From Dryocola clanedunensis_A (lineage in GTDB: Bacteria; Pseudomonadota; Gammaproteobacteria; Enterobacterales; Enterobacteriaceae): a DNA stretch of 64,000 bases. The stretch lies in the NCBI GenBank assembly GCA_038405435.1, contig JBBYHZ010000011.1; one strand, 5' to 3'. The translations under genes and the position numbers were made by a program. Positions within the stretch are counted from its first letter, which is position 1. Each line of letters opens with the position of its first letter. This document shows positions 56,657-63,728 of this stretch, piece after piece. The notes beneath the pieces were generated by a model. It did no database searches and was not told the origin of the DNA. It worked only from the letters and a program-made list of their open reading frames with translations.

Positions 56657-57361
56657 ATGCCTCAGACTGAGCGCCGCCATGAGCGCCTTGCGGTCCGCTT
56701 GTCGCTGATTATCAGCCGTCTTGTGGCGGGAGAAACGCTGATTATGCAGAAGCTGGCTGTCGAATTTGGCGTGTCAGTTCGCACGCTGCGTCGGGATTTT
56801 CGCGAGCGGCTGACCTATCTCGACCTGGAGTTCCGTGACGGGCAGTGCAGCCTACTGTCTGGTAGTCGCCAGCGGGAACTGGCGGTGCAGACCTTCGTCC
56901 GCCACTCCGGCGTGGAGGCGCTCTTTCCAGATATCGACAATCAGCTGGTTACCTCTCTGTTGAGTGCCAGCGAATCTCCCTGCCTTATCTGGCACAGCGC
57001 TACCTCCCGGGCACTGGCACGGCCTGAAGTGTTTACGCGACTGGTTCGCGCTATCACTGAACACCGTCGGGTGACGCTGCTGGCAGAGGGCGGTCGTTAC
57101 TCCGGCCTGGCTCCTTACCGCCTGGTGTGCAGCGACGGCTGCTGGTATCTGACCGGTGAGCTCGGGGGGCATATAACGGTTTTCCCGCTGGGCGATATTC
57201 ACACGGTAACCTTCCACCCGGCACTGTTCGTGCCGGATGTTCGGGTGCGTAACCTGCTGTCACATCCCGATTTTCTTCGGGTATTACCTCACTTTCAGAC
57301 TTTCCACTCACTGCTCGTTGTCAGTGACGACGGGTTTTCACCTCAAAAGGAACAAATATGA
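56657..57361 (+). CDS. yfjR: YfjR-like transcriptional regulator (DeoR-type HTH plus WYL-like domain)
   Basis: 234 aa. An N-terminal HTH (LIMQKLAVEFGVSVRTLRRD) is followed by a WYL-like ligand domain (HRRVTLLAEGGRYSGLAPYR, GCWYLTGELGGHITVFPLGD). The position next to yfjQ matches CP4-57. WYL regulators often control defence islands, so control of neighbouring genes is plausible. Its stop overlaps the ATG of the next gene (ATGA). Preceded by 201 bp of non-coding DNA that should hold its promoter. Confidence 0.88.
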   Translation: MPQTERRHERLAVRLSLIISRLVAGETLIMQKLAVEFGVSVRTLRRDFRERLTYLDLEFRDGQCSLLSGSRQRELAVQTFVRHSGVEALFPDIDNQLVTSLLSASESPCLIWHSATSRALARPEVFTRLVRAITEHRRVTLLAEGGRYSGLAPYRLVCSDGCWYLTGELGGHITVFPLGDIHTVTFHPALFVPDVRVRNLLSHPDFLRVLPHFQTFHSLLVVSDDGFSPQKEQI

Positions 57362-57972
57362 AATTACTTACTACCACGGCACTGGTGCTCAGCCTGTGTG
57401 CGAGTGCCGTTTTGCCAGTAGCCGCTGAAAATGTCGTAGGGACTGTTAAGGCCTGGCAATACATGCAAGCTGACGGCTGGAAATCAGCCGATGGTCTGGA
57501 CAATCACACCCTCAGCAATGCGCTCTACGGTGCCAGAGTCATTGATAATTACCCCTGGACCCGGCAGTTTCTGCTGCGGATGGGATACAACGGAGGCTAT
57601 TTTCTCGCTGACAAAAACACCAAAACGGTACGCAAACTTGCACTCAAAGCGGCCAGTGGTTCCCCCGCCGATTTGACATCCGTGTACCAGGGGGAAGGTA
57701 AGGCGTGTGGGTTCACTCTGATTGATACCCAGGCCTCGCTGCTGGACGAGGCGCAACAGAGATCAGGTGGTACAGATAATCCGACAGAAGCGTTGAATCA
57801 TGCCCGGTCTACCTACGTTCCGAAAGCCCTGCTGGTCGTGCCGGATAATTGCGTCAATCCAAAACAACAGGCCGCGCTGGCGGCTAAGCGTTCTCAAAAA
57901 GACCGCGAACTGCAGCAGTGGGTGGCAAAGCAAAGCATGGCTGAACTGTGCCGCCGTACTGGTAACTGCTGA
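57358..57972 (+). CDS. Exported hypothetical protein coupled to yfjR
   Basis: 204 aa with a clear Sec signal peptide (MKLLTTTALVLSLCASAVLP VAA/EN, cleavage near 24). The mature protein has three Cys (GKACGF, PDNCVN and the CRRTGNC end gives two more), suggesting disulfides in the periplasm. No family recognised. The ATG overlaps the yfjR stop, so it is coexpressed with a regulator. The frame and ribosome site (AAAAGGAAC) are sound. Confidence 0.8.
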   Translation: MKLLTTTALVLSLCASAVLPVAAENVVGTVKAWQYMQADGWKSADGLDNHTLSNALYGARVIDNYPWTRQFLLRMGYNGGYFLADKNTKTVRKLALKAASGSPADLTSVYQGEGKACGFTLIDTQASLLDEAQQRSGGTDNPTEALNHARSTYVPKALLVVPDNCVNPKQQAALAAKRSQKDRELQQWVAKQSMAELCRRTGNC

Positions 57973-58059
57973 GAATCTGGTTACAGGCGTTTTAAATTAC
58001 ATCAGATGCCTGGCAATCTATCGGGTGTATAGGACACCCATTAATTCAGGAAGAATGCC

Positions 58060-58470
58060 ATGTTAAGAATTATAACCTCAGCCATACCCGCTCTCATTCT
58101 GTCACTCACCACCTTCAGTACCGGTGCCGCACAGCTTCCGGCAAGCCTGATGGATAAAGACAATCCAGGCCAGGAGTACTGGTGCCAGGGAAACGACATC
58201 AACACCTCCATGTGCTCACTGACCGGCGTCAGTCATGACCGTAAGTTTGCCCTGATTCAGGACCTGCCGGGCCCTGCCTGTGAAGATTTAAGCTTCGGGG
58301 TTATCGACCTGGTGCGCCAGACCGGCATCAATGTTCCTTACGATGGTGGTGACTGTAAGGGCGATGTGCAGGCCGGGTTTGTGCGTGGCTCGAAAGATAA
58401 TGCTCTGTATGTGAAGATTGTCCGGGGCAGCAAAACCCTGAGGCTGTATAAGGTACAAACCGGTTACTGA
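58060..58470 (+). CDS. Exported hypothetical protein
   Basis: 136 aa with a signal peptide (MLRIITSAIPALILSLTTFS TGAA/QL). The mature part has four Cys (WCQGN, MCSLTG, ACEDLS, DCKGD), an even number consistent with two disulfides. No family recognised; it occupies the place of yfjS-like genes in CP4-57 but has no lipobox. Followed by a strong terminator. Confidence 0.78.
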   Translation: MLRIITSAIPALILSLTTFSTGAAQLPASLMDKDNPGQEYWCQGNDINTSMCSLTGVSHDRKFALIQDLPGPACEDLSFGVIDLVRQTGINVPYDGGDCKGDVQAGFVRGSKDNALYVKIVRGSKTLRLYKVQTGY

Positions 58471-58500
58471 CAATCACCTCACATCCGCATACTCCCATAG

Positions 58501-58535
58501 CCCCTGACGCGTCTGCGTCAGGGGCTTTTGCTTTT
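58501..58535 (+). terminator. Terminator after the exported-protein genes
   Basis: A perfect 10-bp stem CCCCTGACGC / GCGTCAGGGG with a GTCT loop, followed by CTTTTGCTTTT. Confidence 0.93.
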
Positions 58536-58537
58536 AA

Positions 58538-58777
58538 ATGCCGGAATCTCAATTACTACCGCCGGGTTCATTCACTTGCCAGCAGGCCGAAGCGATTACC
58601 CGCCGGTATCACAACATCGCCATTGAAGACGACCAGGGCAGTCATTTCCGTCTGGTGGTTCGCGACCCCGAAGGTCGGATGGTCTGGCGTGCATGGAACT
58701 TTGAACCGGATGCCGGTACGGTCCTCAACCGGTATATCGGGCAGGATGGCATTTGCAGAGCATTATCCACCGACTGA
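58538..58777 (+). CDS. DUF905 family protein
   Basis: 79 aa: LPPGSFTCQQAEAITRRYHN, EDDQGSHFRLVVRDPEGRMV and WRAWNFEPDAG are the standard DUF905 blocks. Small proteins of this family occur upstream of ardB/radC in E. coli prophages and plasmids. Function unknown. The start at 58538 is close to the terminator, so the promoter or read-through is uncertain. Confidence 0.85.
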   Translation: MPESQLLPPGSFTCQQAEAITRRYHNIAIEDDQGSHFRLVVRDPEGRMVWRAWNFEPDAGTVLNRYIGQDGICRALSTD

Positions 58778-58828
58778 CTGCAGTCATTTATCAGCATACA
58801 TTTCAGATCCTGATTATCCCATCCCATA

Positions 58829-58856
58829 CGCCAGCCATCGCCGCTGGCGTTTTTTA
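58829..58856 (+). terminator. Terminator between DUF905 gene and ardB
   Basis: CGCCAGC / GCTGGCG, 7-bp stem, followed by TTTTTTATT. Confidence 0.88.
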
Positions 58857-58872
58857 TTGACGGAGAAACCCT

Positions 58873-59331
58873 ATGACAACACAGACACAGTACGAGCTTG
58901 TTCCCGCTAACGAACCGCAGTTCACCCTCAGTGCCACGCTGGTACCCGACGAACAGCGTATCAACTTCTGGCCACAGCACTTCAGCTCCATTCCACAGTG
59001 GATAACGCTGGAACCGCGTATTTTCGCTTGGATGGACCGCCTCTGTGATGAGTACAGCGGTGGTATCTGGTCCTTTTACACGCTCAGCAATGGTGGTGCG
59101 TTTATGGCCCCTGATGCTGACAGTGACGATAAATGGCATCTGTTCAACGGCATGAACGGCAATGGTGCGGAAATGAGCTCGGAAGCCGCAGGTGTCGCTG
59201 TCTGCCTGATTGAATACAGCCATCACGCCTGTCGCACCGAATGCGATGCCATGACTGAGCACTATTACCGTCTGCGGGATTACGCTCTGCAGCACCCTGA
59301 ATCCAGCTCCATTCTGCGCATCATCGACTGA
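58873..59331 (+). CDS. ardB: Antirestriction protein ArdB/KlcA family (YfjX)
   Basis: 152 aa matching the ArdB/KlcA fold: RINFWPQHFSSIPQW, DRLCDEYSGGIWSFYTLSNG, GGAFMAPD and the terminal HYYRLRDYALQHPESSSILR. ArdB inhibits type I restriction without mimicking DNA as ArdA does. Here it sits in the same island as a complete type I system. It is 12 bp from radC and in one transcript with it. Confidence 0.93.
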   Translation: MTTQTQYELVPANEPQFTLSATLVPDEQRINFWPQHFSSIPQWITLEPRIFAWMDRLCDEYSGGIWSFYTLSNGGAFMAPDADSDDKWHLFNGMNGNGAEMSSEAAGVAVCLIEYSHHACRTECDAMTEHYYRLRDYALQHPESSSILRIID

Positions 59332-59343
59332 ACGGAGGAACCG

Positions 59344-59820
59344 ATGAAACAGCTTTCCTTTTTACCCGGCGAGATAACGCCACAGGACCGGCATCTTATT
59401 CAGCGGGCACTCAGGGTTCTGGACCGGCATCTGCATGAGCCTGGGGTAGCCTTCACCTCCACCCACGCCGTACGTGAATGGCTGCAACTGCATATGGCTG
59501 TACTTGAACGGGAAGAGTTCCGGGTGCTGTATCTGAACAATCAGAATCAGTTGATTGCCCATGAGACGCTCTTTAGCGGCACGATTAATCGTACCGAGGT
59601 CCATCCCCGGGAGGTGGTTAAACGCGCTCTGTACTTCAACGCGGCGGCGGTGATACTGGCGCATAACCATCCTTCCGGTGAGACGACCCCCAGCCAGGCC
59701 GATAAAGCCCTCACGCAGCGGCTGGTACAGGTACTTCAACTGGTGGATATCCGTGTCCATGACCATCTGATTGTCGGTGGCAGGCAAATCTATTCGTTCG
59801 CTGAACACGGTCTGCTGTGA
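59344..59820 (+). CDS. radC: RadC-like JAB-domain protein (YfjY/YeeS)
   Basis: 158 aa. The JAMM motif HNHPSGETTPSQAD (about 109-122) is complete; VHPREVVKRALYFNAAAVIL precedes it and VHDHLIVGG follows. The short RadC paralogs of CP4 prophages lack the N-terminal HhH domain. It has no proven repair function. It starts at 59344 after GGAGGAACCG. Confidence 0.93.
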   Translation: MKQLSFLPGEITPQDRHLIQRALRVLDRHLHEPGVAFTSTHAVREWLQLHMAVLEREEFRVLYLNNQNQLIAHETLFSGTINRTEVHPREVVKRALYFNAAAVILAHNHPSGETTPSQADKALTQRLVQVLQLVDIRVHDHLIVGGRQIYSFAEHGLL

Positions 59821-59829
59821 GGAGGTCTC

Positions 59830-60051
59830 ATGAAAATAATCAGTAAATCTGATGCCATGCGACTTCACCACCAGCATCCACAGTCCCGCGTATTTCGTTA
59901 CTGCACCGGCAAATACCAGTGGCATGGCAGCATCCGTTATTACCTCGGTAAGGACCTCCCGGATATTCCCGGCGTGCTGGCGGTATACGCCGAACGCCGC
60001 CAGGATCGCAACGGGCCGTATACATGTCTGATGAGTATTACCTTGAACTGA
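59830..60051 (+). CDS. yeeT: DUF987 protein (YeeT/YkfH family)
   Basis: 73 aa starting with MKIISKSDAMRLHHQHPQSR and ending in GPYTCLMSITLN, a close match to the YeeT/YkfH family located between radC and cbeA in CP4-type elements. Ribosome site GAGGAGGT. Function unknown. Confidence 0.88.
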   Translation: MKIISKSDAMRLHHQHPQSRVFRYCTGKYQWHGSIRYYLGKDLPDIPGVLAVYAERRQDRNGPYTCLMSITLN

Positions 60052-60069
60052 CAATAAAGGAGGTTAGAA

Positions 60070-60387
60070 ATGAGCAATATCACATGGGGCCTGCAGCGGG
60101 ATATCACACCGCACCTGGGAGCCCGTCTGGTACAGGAGGGTAACCGGCTGCACTATCTGGCTGACCGGGCCAGTATCACCGGTAAGTTCAGTGACGCTGA
60201 ATGCTTGAAGCTGGATGAGGCATTTCCGCATTTTATCAGCCAGATGGAATCGATGTTGACCACTGGTGAAATGAATCCTCGCCACGCCCACTGCGTCACC
60301 CTGTACCACAACGGTTTTACCTGTGAAGCCGATACCCTTGGCAGTTGCGGCTACATATACATCGCCGTTTATCCCACTCAACGCTAA
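60070..60387 (+). CDS. cbeA: Type IV antitoxin CbeA/YeeU family
   Basis: 105 aa: TWGLQRDITPHLGARLVQEG, HYLADRASITG and EADTLGSCGYIYIAVYPT are the CbeA/YeeU/YfjZ hallmarks. CbeA stabilises MreB and FtsZ filaments, opposing CbtA without binding it. Ribosome site AGGAGGT. It precedes the toxin by 20 bp. Confidence 0.95.
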   Translation: MSNITWGLQRDITPHLGARLVQEGNRLHYLADRASITGKFSDAECLKLDEAFPHFISQMESMLTTGEMNPRHAHCVTLYHNGFTCEADTLGSCGYIYIAVYPTQR

Positions 60388-60407
60388 CTAATTTCACGAG
60401 AGCAAAC

Positions 60408-60761
60408 ATGAAAACTCTACCTGCAACGACTCCGCAGGCGGCGAAGCTATGTCTGTCGCCCGTGCCTGTCTGGCAAATGTTACTGACACGCCTGCTGGAA
60501 CAGCACTATGGCCTGACACTGAACGACACACCATTCAGTGATGAGACTGTTATTCAGGAACATATCACTGCTGGTATTACACTGGCTGATGCCGTTAACT
60601 TTCTGGTGGATAAGTACGAACTGGTTCGTATTGATCGCAGGGGATTCAACTGGCAAGAACAGTCCCCATACCTGCGGGCTGTCGATATTCTGCGGGCGCG
60701 ACAGGCAACTGGTTTATTGAAAGAAATCGTATTAACGCAACACTTTGAATATTGGGAATAG
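60408..60761 (+). CDS. cbtA: Type IV toxin CbtA/YeeV family
   Basis: 117 aa: PVPVWQMLLTRLLEQHYGLT, LNDTPFSDETVI, AVNFLVDKYELVRIDRRGF and YLRAVDILRARQATGLL match CbtA/YkfI/YpjF. The toxin binds MreB and FtsZ and blocks cell division and elongation. The start at 60408 follows GAGAGC; the frame is open to 60345 without support. Confidence 0.95.
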   Translation: MKTLPATTPQAAKLCLSPVPVWQMLLTRLLEQHYGLTLNDTPFSDETVIQEHITAGITLADAVNFLVDKYELVRIDRRGFNWQEQSPYLRAVDILRARQATGLLKEIVLTQHFEYWE

Positions 60762-60803
60762 CCTCCCTGATTCATATTCCAGACATATTTATTTACTTAT
60801 TAC

Positions 60804-60835
60804 AAAAGCACCAGCTGATGCGGGCAGGTGCTTTT
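60804..60835 (+). terminator. Terminator after cbtA
   Basis: AAAAGCACC / GGTGCTTTT, 9-bp stem with a 14-base loop, the T-run being the end of the right arm. It closes the ardB-radC-cbeA-cbtA transcript. Confidence 0.85.
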
Positions 60836-60855
60836 GCTTATATGGACGAAATATC

Positions 60856-60975
60856 ATGCAAATTGAAGCTGTAATTTTAACTGGGCACATCACCGCAAAC
60901 ACAATCCGGGAATGCTGGTCCGTCGTTGTTGATGGTTTTGACGCATACGGCGAACAAGCTTATGATCCAGCTTAA
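60856..60975 (+). CDS. Very small hypothetical ORF between cbtA and mrr
   Basis: 39 aa (MQIEAVILTGHITANTIREC start). It lies where E. coli carries yeeW-type remnants but has no recognised similarity. A GGACGAA sequence precedes the ATG. It could be a remnant; low certainty. Confidence 0.25.
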   Translation: MQIEAVILTGHITANTIRECWSVVVDGFDAYGEQAYDPA

Positions 60976-61001
60976 TTTCTTTTCCTCATGAAGGGACGGG
61001 T

Positions 61002-62009
61002 ATGGGCAACAGAATGTGGATGATTCGCGGTGACGGCGGCAAACTCTATGACGATTTCCGCGATAAACAAATTGTGGGAATCGGTTGGCCTCAGTTGGCT
61101 CCTTTGGTCAAACCCGGCCTGTCCCGATCCCAGTTGCTCGCCTTATACCGGGAAGCAGACCCCTTAACGAAGCTAGGAACAGCCCGTTCTGGAGCATCGC
61201 AGGTCTGGCGTTTTGTGAACGAAATCCAAAAGAGTGATTGGGTTATTACCTATTCTCCAGCCAACCGTACTTATCTGCTAGGCAAAGTTACATCAGACTT
61301 CCAATATCATCCTGAATGGGTGGAAGAGGGGATGGGGATCGCTCGGCAGGTTAAATGGAATACTCAAGAAATCGATCGCGATCGATTGTCTGTTGCTACC
61401 AAAAACACATTGGGTTCCACGTTGACGGTTTTCCAGCTTCCAGAATATGCGTTAGAGGAGCTTTTGCAGGATAAGAAACCCACTGCAGATGTTATTACTC
61501 AGAATCCAATTGTGATAGATGAAGATGAGGTCGTTTCTGATCCGCTTCGCGATATGGAAATGCTGGCATTTGAGGGTATCAAAGATCGCATCAACTCTCT
61601 TGATTGGGATGAGATGCAAAATCTGGTTGCCGGAGTTTTACGCAGTATGGGCTATAAAACGCAGGTTTCACCTGCGGGTGCCGATCGGGGTAAAGACATC
61701 ATTGCTTCACCTGATGGATTCGGTTTTGAAAATCCACGAATTATCGTTGAGGTAAAACATCGTAGGGAGCAAATGGGGAGTCAGCAGATTCGCAGCTTTA
61801 TCGGCGGTCGCCATAAAGACGATCGCGGGCTTTATGTCAGTACGGGGGGCTTTACGAAAGATGCTCGCTATGAAGCCGACCGTTCGACGATACCTCTGAC
61901 GCTCTGGACACTTGATGATCTCGTCCGTGCGCTTATTGAGAACTACGAGCAAGTCGATATCGAGACCAAGCTTTTGGTGCCTCTGAAGAAAACTTTCCTT
62001 CCTGCCTGA
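61002..62009 (+). CDS. mrr: Mrr-like restriction endonuclease with N-terminal EVE-like domain
   Basis: 335 aa. The N-terminal ~150 residues (MWMIRGDGGKLYDDFRDKQI, VWRFVNEIQKSDWVITY, YLLGKVTSDFQY) resemble the EVE/PUA-like modified-base-binding fold. The C-terminal Mrr_cat nuclease (about 200-300) has DWDEMQNLVAGVLRSMGYKT, Asp232 in ADRGKDIIAS, Glu250-x-Lys252 in IIVEVKHR and Gln262; all are intact. Probably a type IV enzyme cutting modified DNA. It is a single gene, the last before attR, a common cargo position. Start ATG 61002 after GAAGGGA. Confidence 0.9.
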   Translation: MGNRMWMIRGDGGKLYDDFRDKQIVGIGWPQLAPLVKPGLSRSQLLALYREADPLTKLGTARSGASQVWRFVNEIQKSDWVITYSPANRTYLLGKVTSDFQYHPEWVEEGMGIARQVKWNTQEIDRDRLSVATKNTLGSTLTVFQLPEYALEELLQDKKPTADVITQNPIVIDEDEVVSDPLRDMEMLAFEGIKDRINSLDWDEMQNLVAGVLRSMGYKTQVSPAGADRGKDIIASPDGFGFENPRIIVEVKHRREQMGSQQIRSFIGGRHKDDRGLYVSTGGFTKDARYEADRSTIPLTLWTLDDLVRALIENYEQVDIETKLLVPLKKTFLPA

Positions 62010-62095
62010 ATCTTGCTTTGATAGCCATATCGGCGTTCTACTGGTATGGCTTTATACCCACTAATAATGTCTGTTTTTTGTACGGATTTTTACTT

Positions 62096-62115
62096 GTGGG
62101 TACAAGTGCGGGTAT
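62096..62115. repeat. Right arm-type repeat
   Basis: GTGGGTACAAGTGCGGGTAT, one mismatch from the copy at 32718-32737, same orientation, about 55 bp before attR. Confidence 0.7.
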
Positions 62116-62169
62116 GACTATTTATTCCCATTTATAAAATGCATTGATATCAGTGTGTTGGGTCTAAAA

Positions 62170-62194
62170 TTCGAGTCCGGCCTTCGCACCATTA
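62170..62194. repeat. attR core, leuX 3'-end copy with one base deleted
   Basis: TTCGAGTCCGGCCTTCG then CACCATTA; the attL copy has an extra G before CACC. Marks the right end of the island. Confidence 0.9.
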
Positions 62195-62700
62195 CAGCTT
62201 TTTCAATAAAAACAGTAAGTTAAGAGAAGGTTCTCTACCTTCTGTCACCAAAAACTTTATAAAACCCCTTCACAAGAAAATGCCGCTGTGGTTAGTAGTG
62301 GCGAGGGGATATTATCTCACAGTGGCGTGTAGTTTCCTGGTTCAAACACGTACAAAGCGTGAACAGTTGCACCGTTCGGCTAAAAACTTGAAGCCAATGA
62401 CGCTGCCAGCGTCTCTAAAACCTCCCAAACACTTTCAGTGAAGCGCATTTTTTGCCGATGCTCCCACATGCCATACGTCGTGATGACGTTGCAGGGAATA
62501 AACAGGTCTATGGTGGTCATGGTACTTGCACACCACATGCAAGCTCTGCCAGCGTCTCAGCCACGCTCCCGAAAGGGTACACGGCGATCCTGATAAACTT
62601 CACGGTCTGACATAACCCTGATGAAGTCGCTACGCTCCGCACGTTGTCTTACCACCAACGGGCTTTATGGCTGCTATTGCTTGAAATCGATGTCTATACA
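62195..62700. other. 506-bp stretch beyond attR, at most one tiny ORF
   Basis: No recognised gene. A 46-codon minus-strand frame (62380-62520, starting MTTIDLFIPCNVITTYGMWE) is open but has no ribosome site; two related phrases (GACGCTGGCAG..., 62410 and 62550 areas) hint at local duplication. It may be old island DNA or chromosomal junction DNA. Confidence 0.4.
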
Positions 62701-63042
62701 TTAATAGGACTTATAGCTGTCAACTTGAAAGACATCTCTTTTTTCAGTCTTCGGATCAACCTCAATGATTGCCCTCATACCTGTATCAATCCAAATCTTA
62801 ATCACAACATACAAATCCTTCGTGCAACTAAATCCGTCTGAATTGTAAGCATTCCCTTGATTATCAATGCCTTTACCATTGCTCTCGAAGGTGCATTTCA
62901 TTTGCTTGTCGAGCCGGGAGTAAGTCGCTTGACCCGCATAGTATGTCAAAGACCTTGCCCCATCTTTTGTCACAACTTTCTAGCCGTCAGCAAAAGCGAG
63001 ACCGGGGAGAAGGCAAAGTACAGCCAACACTATTTTTTTCAT
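62701..63042 (-). pseudogene. Small exported protein interrupted by an amber codon after the signal peptide
   Basis: Reading from ATG 63042 gives a good signal peptide (MKKIVLAVLCLLPGLAFA, then DG) and a TAG at codon 21, after which the same frame stays open for 92 more codons (KVVTKDGARSLTYYAGQAT to DVFQVDSYKSY). The mature part carries two Cys. It is third in a minus-strand run of three small exported proteins, 13 bp after the previous stop. A GTG at codon 24 could restart but would lack the signal peptide. Confidence 0.75.
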
Positions 63043-63055
63043 TGTCTGGATCACT

Positions 63056-63412
63056 TCATTTCTTCTCACAGTTTCGCATTTTGTAGAAGAACCCTGTATT
63101 CCCATCTTCCACAATGAACCTATCGCCGAAAGTTGGACGGCGAATGAACGTTACCCCGCCTTTTTCGGCTTTTTGTTTCAATCCGTCATCAATGCTTTCC
63201 AAGTCGGGGGAATACATCTGATCACCATTGGGCATTTGAACGATGAAGTTGTTTCCATTATCGAGAACGGTTGAGGCTTTTGACAGAATTTTGGTGGCGG
63301 TGTCCAAGCTGGAAATACGAATGTCACAAATGTATTTCCCTGGTCCCTGATCTTCTTCTGCGAGTACAGGTAAGGAGAATAGCGAAAGCACGATGATGAG
63401 AGTTTTTTTCAT
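63056..63412 (-). CDS. Small exported hypothetical protein
   Basis: 118 aa with a signal peptide (MKKTLIIVLSLFSLPVLA/EE). The mature protein has two Cys (YICDIR, RNCEKK), one near each end, able to form a disulfide. No family recognised. Ribosome site AGGTC before ATG 63412. It is the only intact member of the local three-gene run. Confidence 0.75.
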   Translation of the reverse strand: MKKTLIIVLSLFSLPVLAEEDQGPGKYICDIRISSLDTATKILSKASTVLDNGNNFIVQMPNGDQMYSPDLESIDDGLKQKAEKGGVTFIRRPTFGDRFIVEDGNTGFFYKMRNCEKK

Positions 63413-63518
63413 GATAGACCTAGGAATGTTAATAAAAGTAACATTTTACAGAGGCGACGGGTAAGTGCAAAGAACGAATTATCAATGGATGACGGTAGTT
63501 CTAATAGATTCCCTTTGG

Positions 63519-63728
63519 TTACTTTTCGTTGTCTGAGGTTGAGAACGTCTTGGAATAGGGGCAGTGTTGAGAGCGCGTCACCAGCGTAAACAGCATTTAC
63601 CTGTTTTCGTAGGTGCAAAGTCGTTTCCCACCTTGTAACTCCTGTTCGTCTGGGTTGCTCATGGTGATTTTCCCTGCTGTAGCATTAAAAGTTAATAACA
63701 TACCGCAAATCAATACAATGCCTTTCAT
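63519..63728 (-). pseudogene. Small exported protein interrupted by an ochre codon
   Basis: ATG 63728 has a strong AAGGAG ribosome site and a signal peptide (MKGIVLICGMLLTFNATA/GK). After 43 codons (ending RLCTYENR) there is a TAA at 63597-63599, but the frame continues for 25 codons (MLFTLVTRSQHCPYSKTFST...), with a second Cys that would pair with the first. It is first in the three-gene run and appears recently broken. Confidence 0.65.

Larger units (their letters stand above)
32571..62194. mobile_element. leuX-integrated P4/CP4-57-type genomic island carrying defence genes
   Basis: About 29.6 kb bounded by the leuX-derived direct repeat, with the integrase next to the tRNA and arm-site-like repeats just inside both ends (32718-32737 and 62096-62115). 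Content: integrase, NA37/membrane pair, Septu-like pair, type I restriction operon with DUF262 genes, AlpA excisionase-type regulator, yfj-type cluster with ardB, radC and cbeA-cbtA, and Mrr. No structural phage genes and no P4 alpha-type primase were recognised, so it is probably mobilised by helper functions. Composition shifts to AT-rich between 34 and 39 kb, which suggests a mosaic. Confidence 0.92.

Noticed and set aside
62701..63042. Recoding of the TAG as an amino acid
   Set aside because: Enterobacteriaceae have no known UAG recoding system of this kind, and no pyl-like genes are present; a simple nonsense mutation is more likely.
63409..63618. 69-codon minus-strand frame overlapping the small exported genes
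   Set aside because: It covers part of the interrupted exported gene in another frame; the frame with signal peptide and AAGGAG site is preferred.
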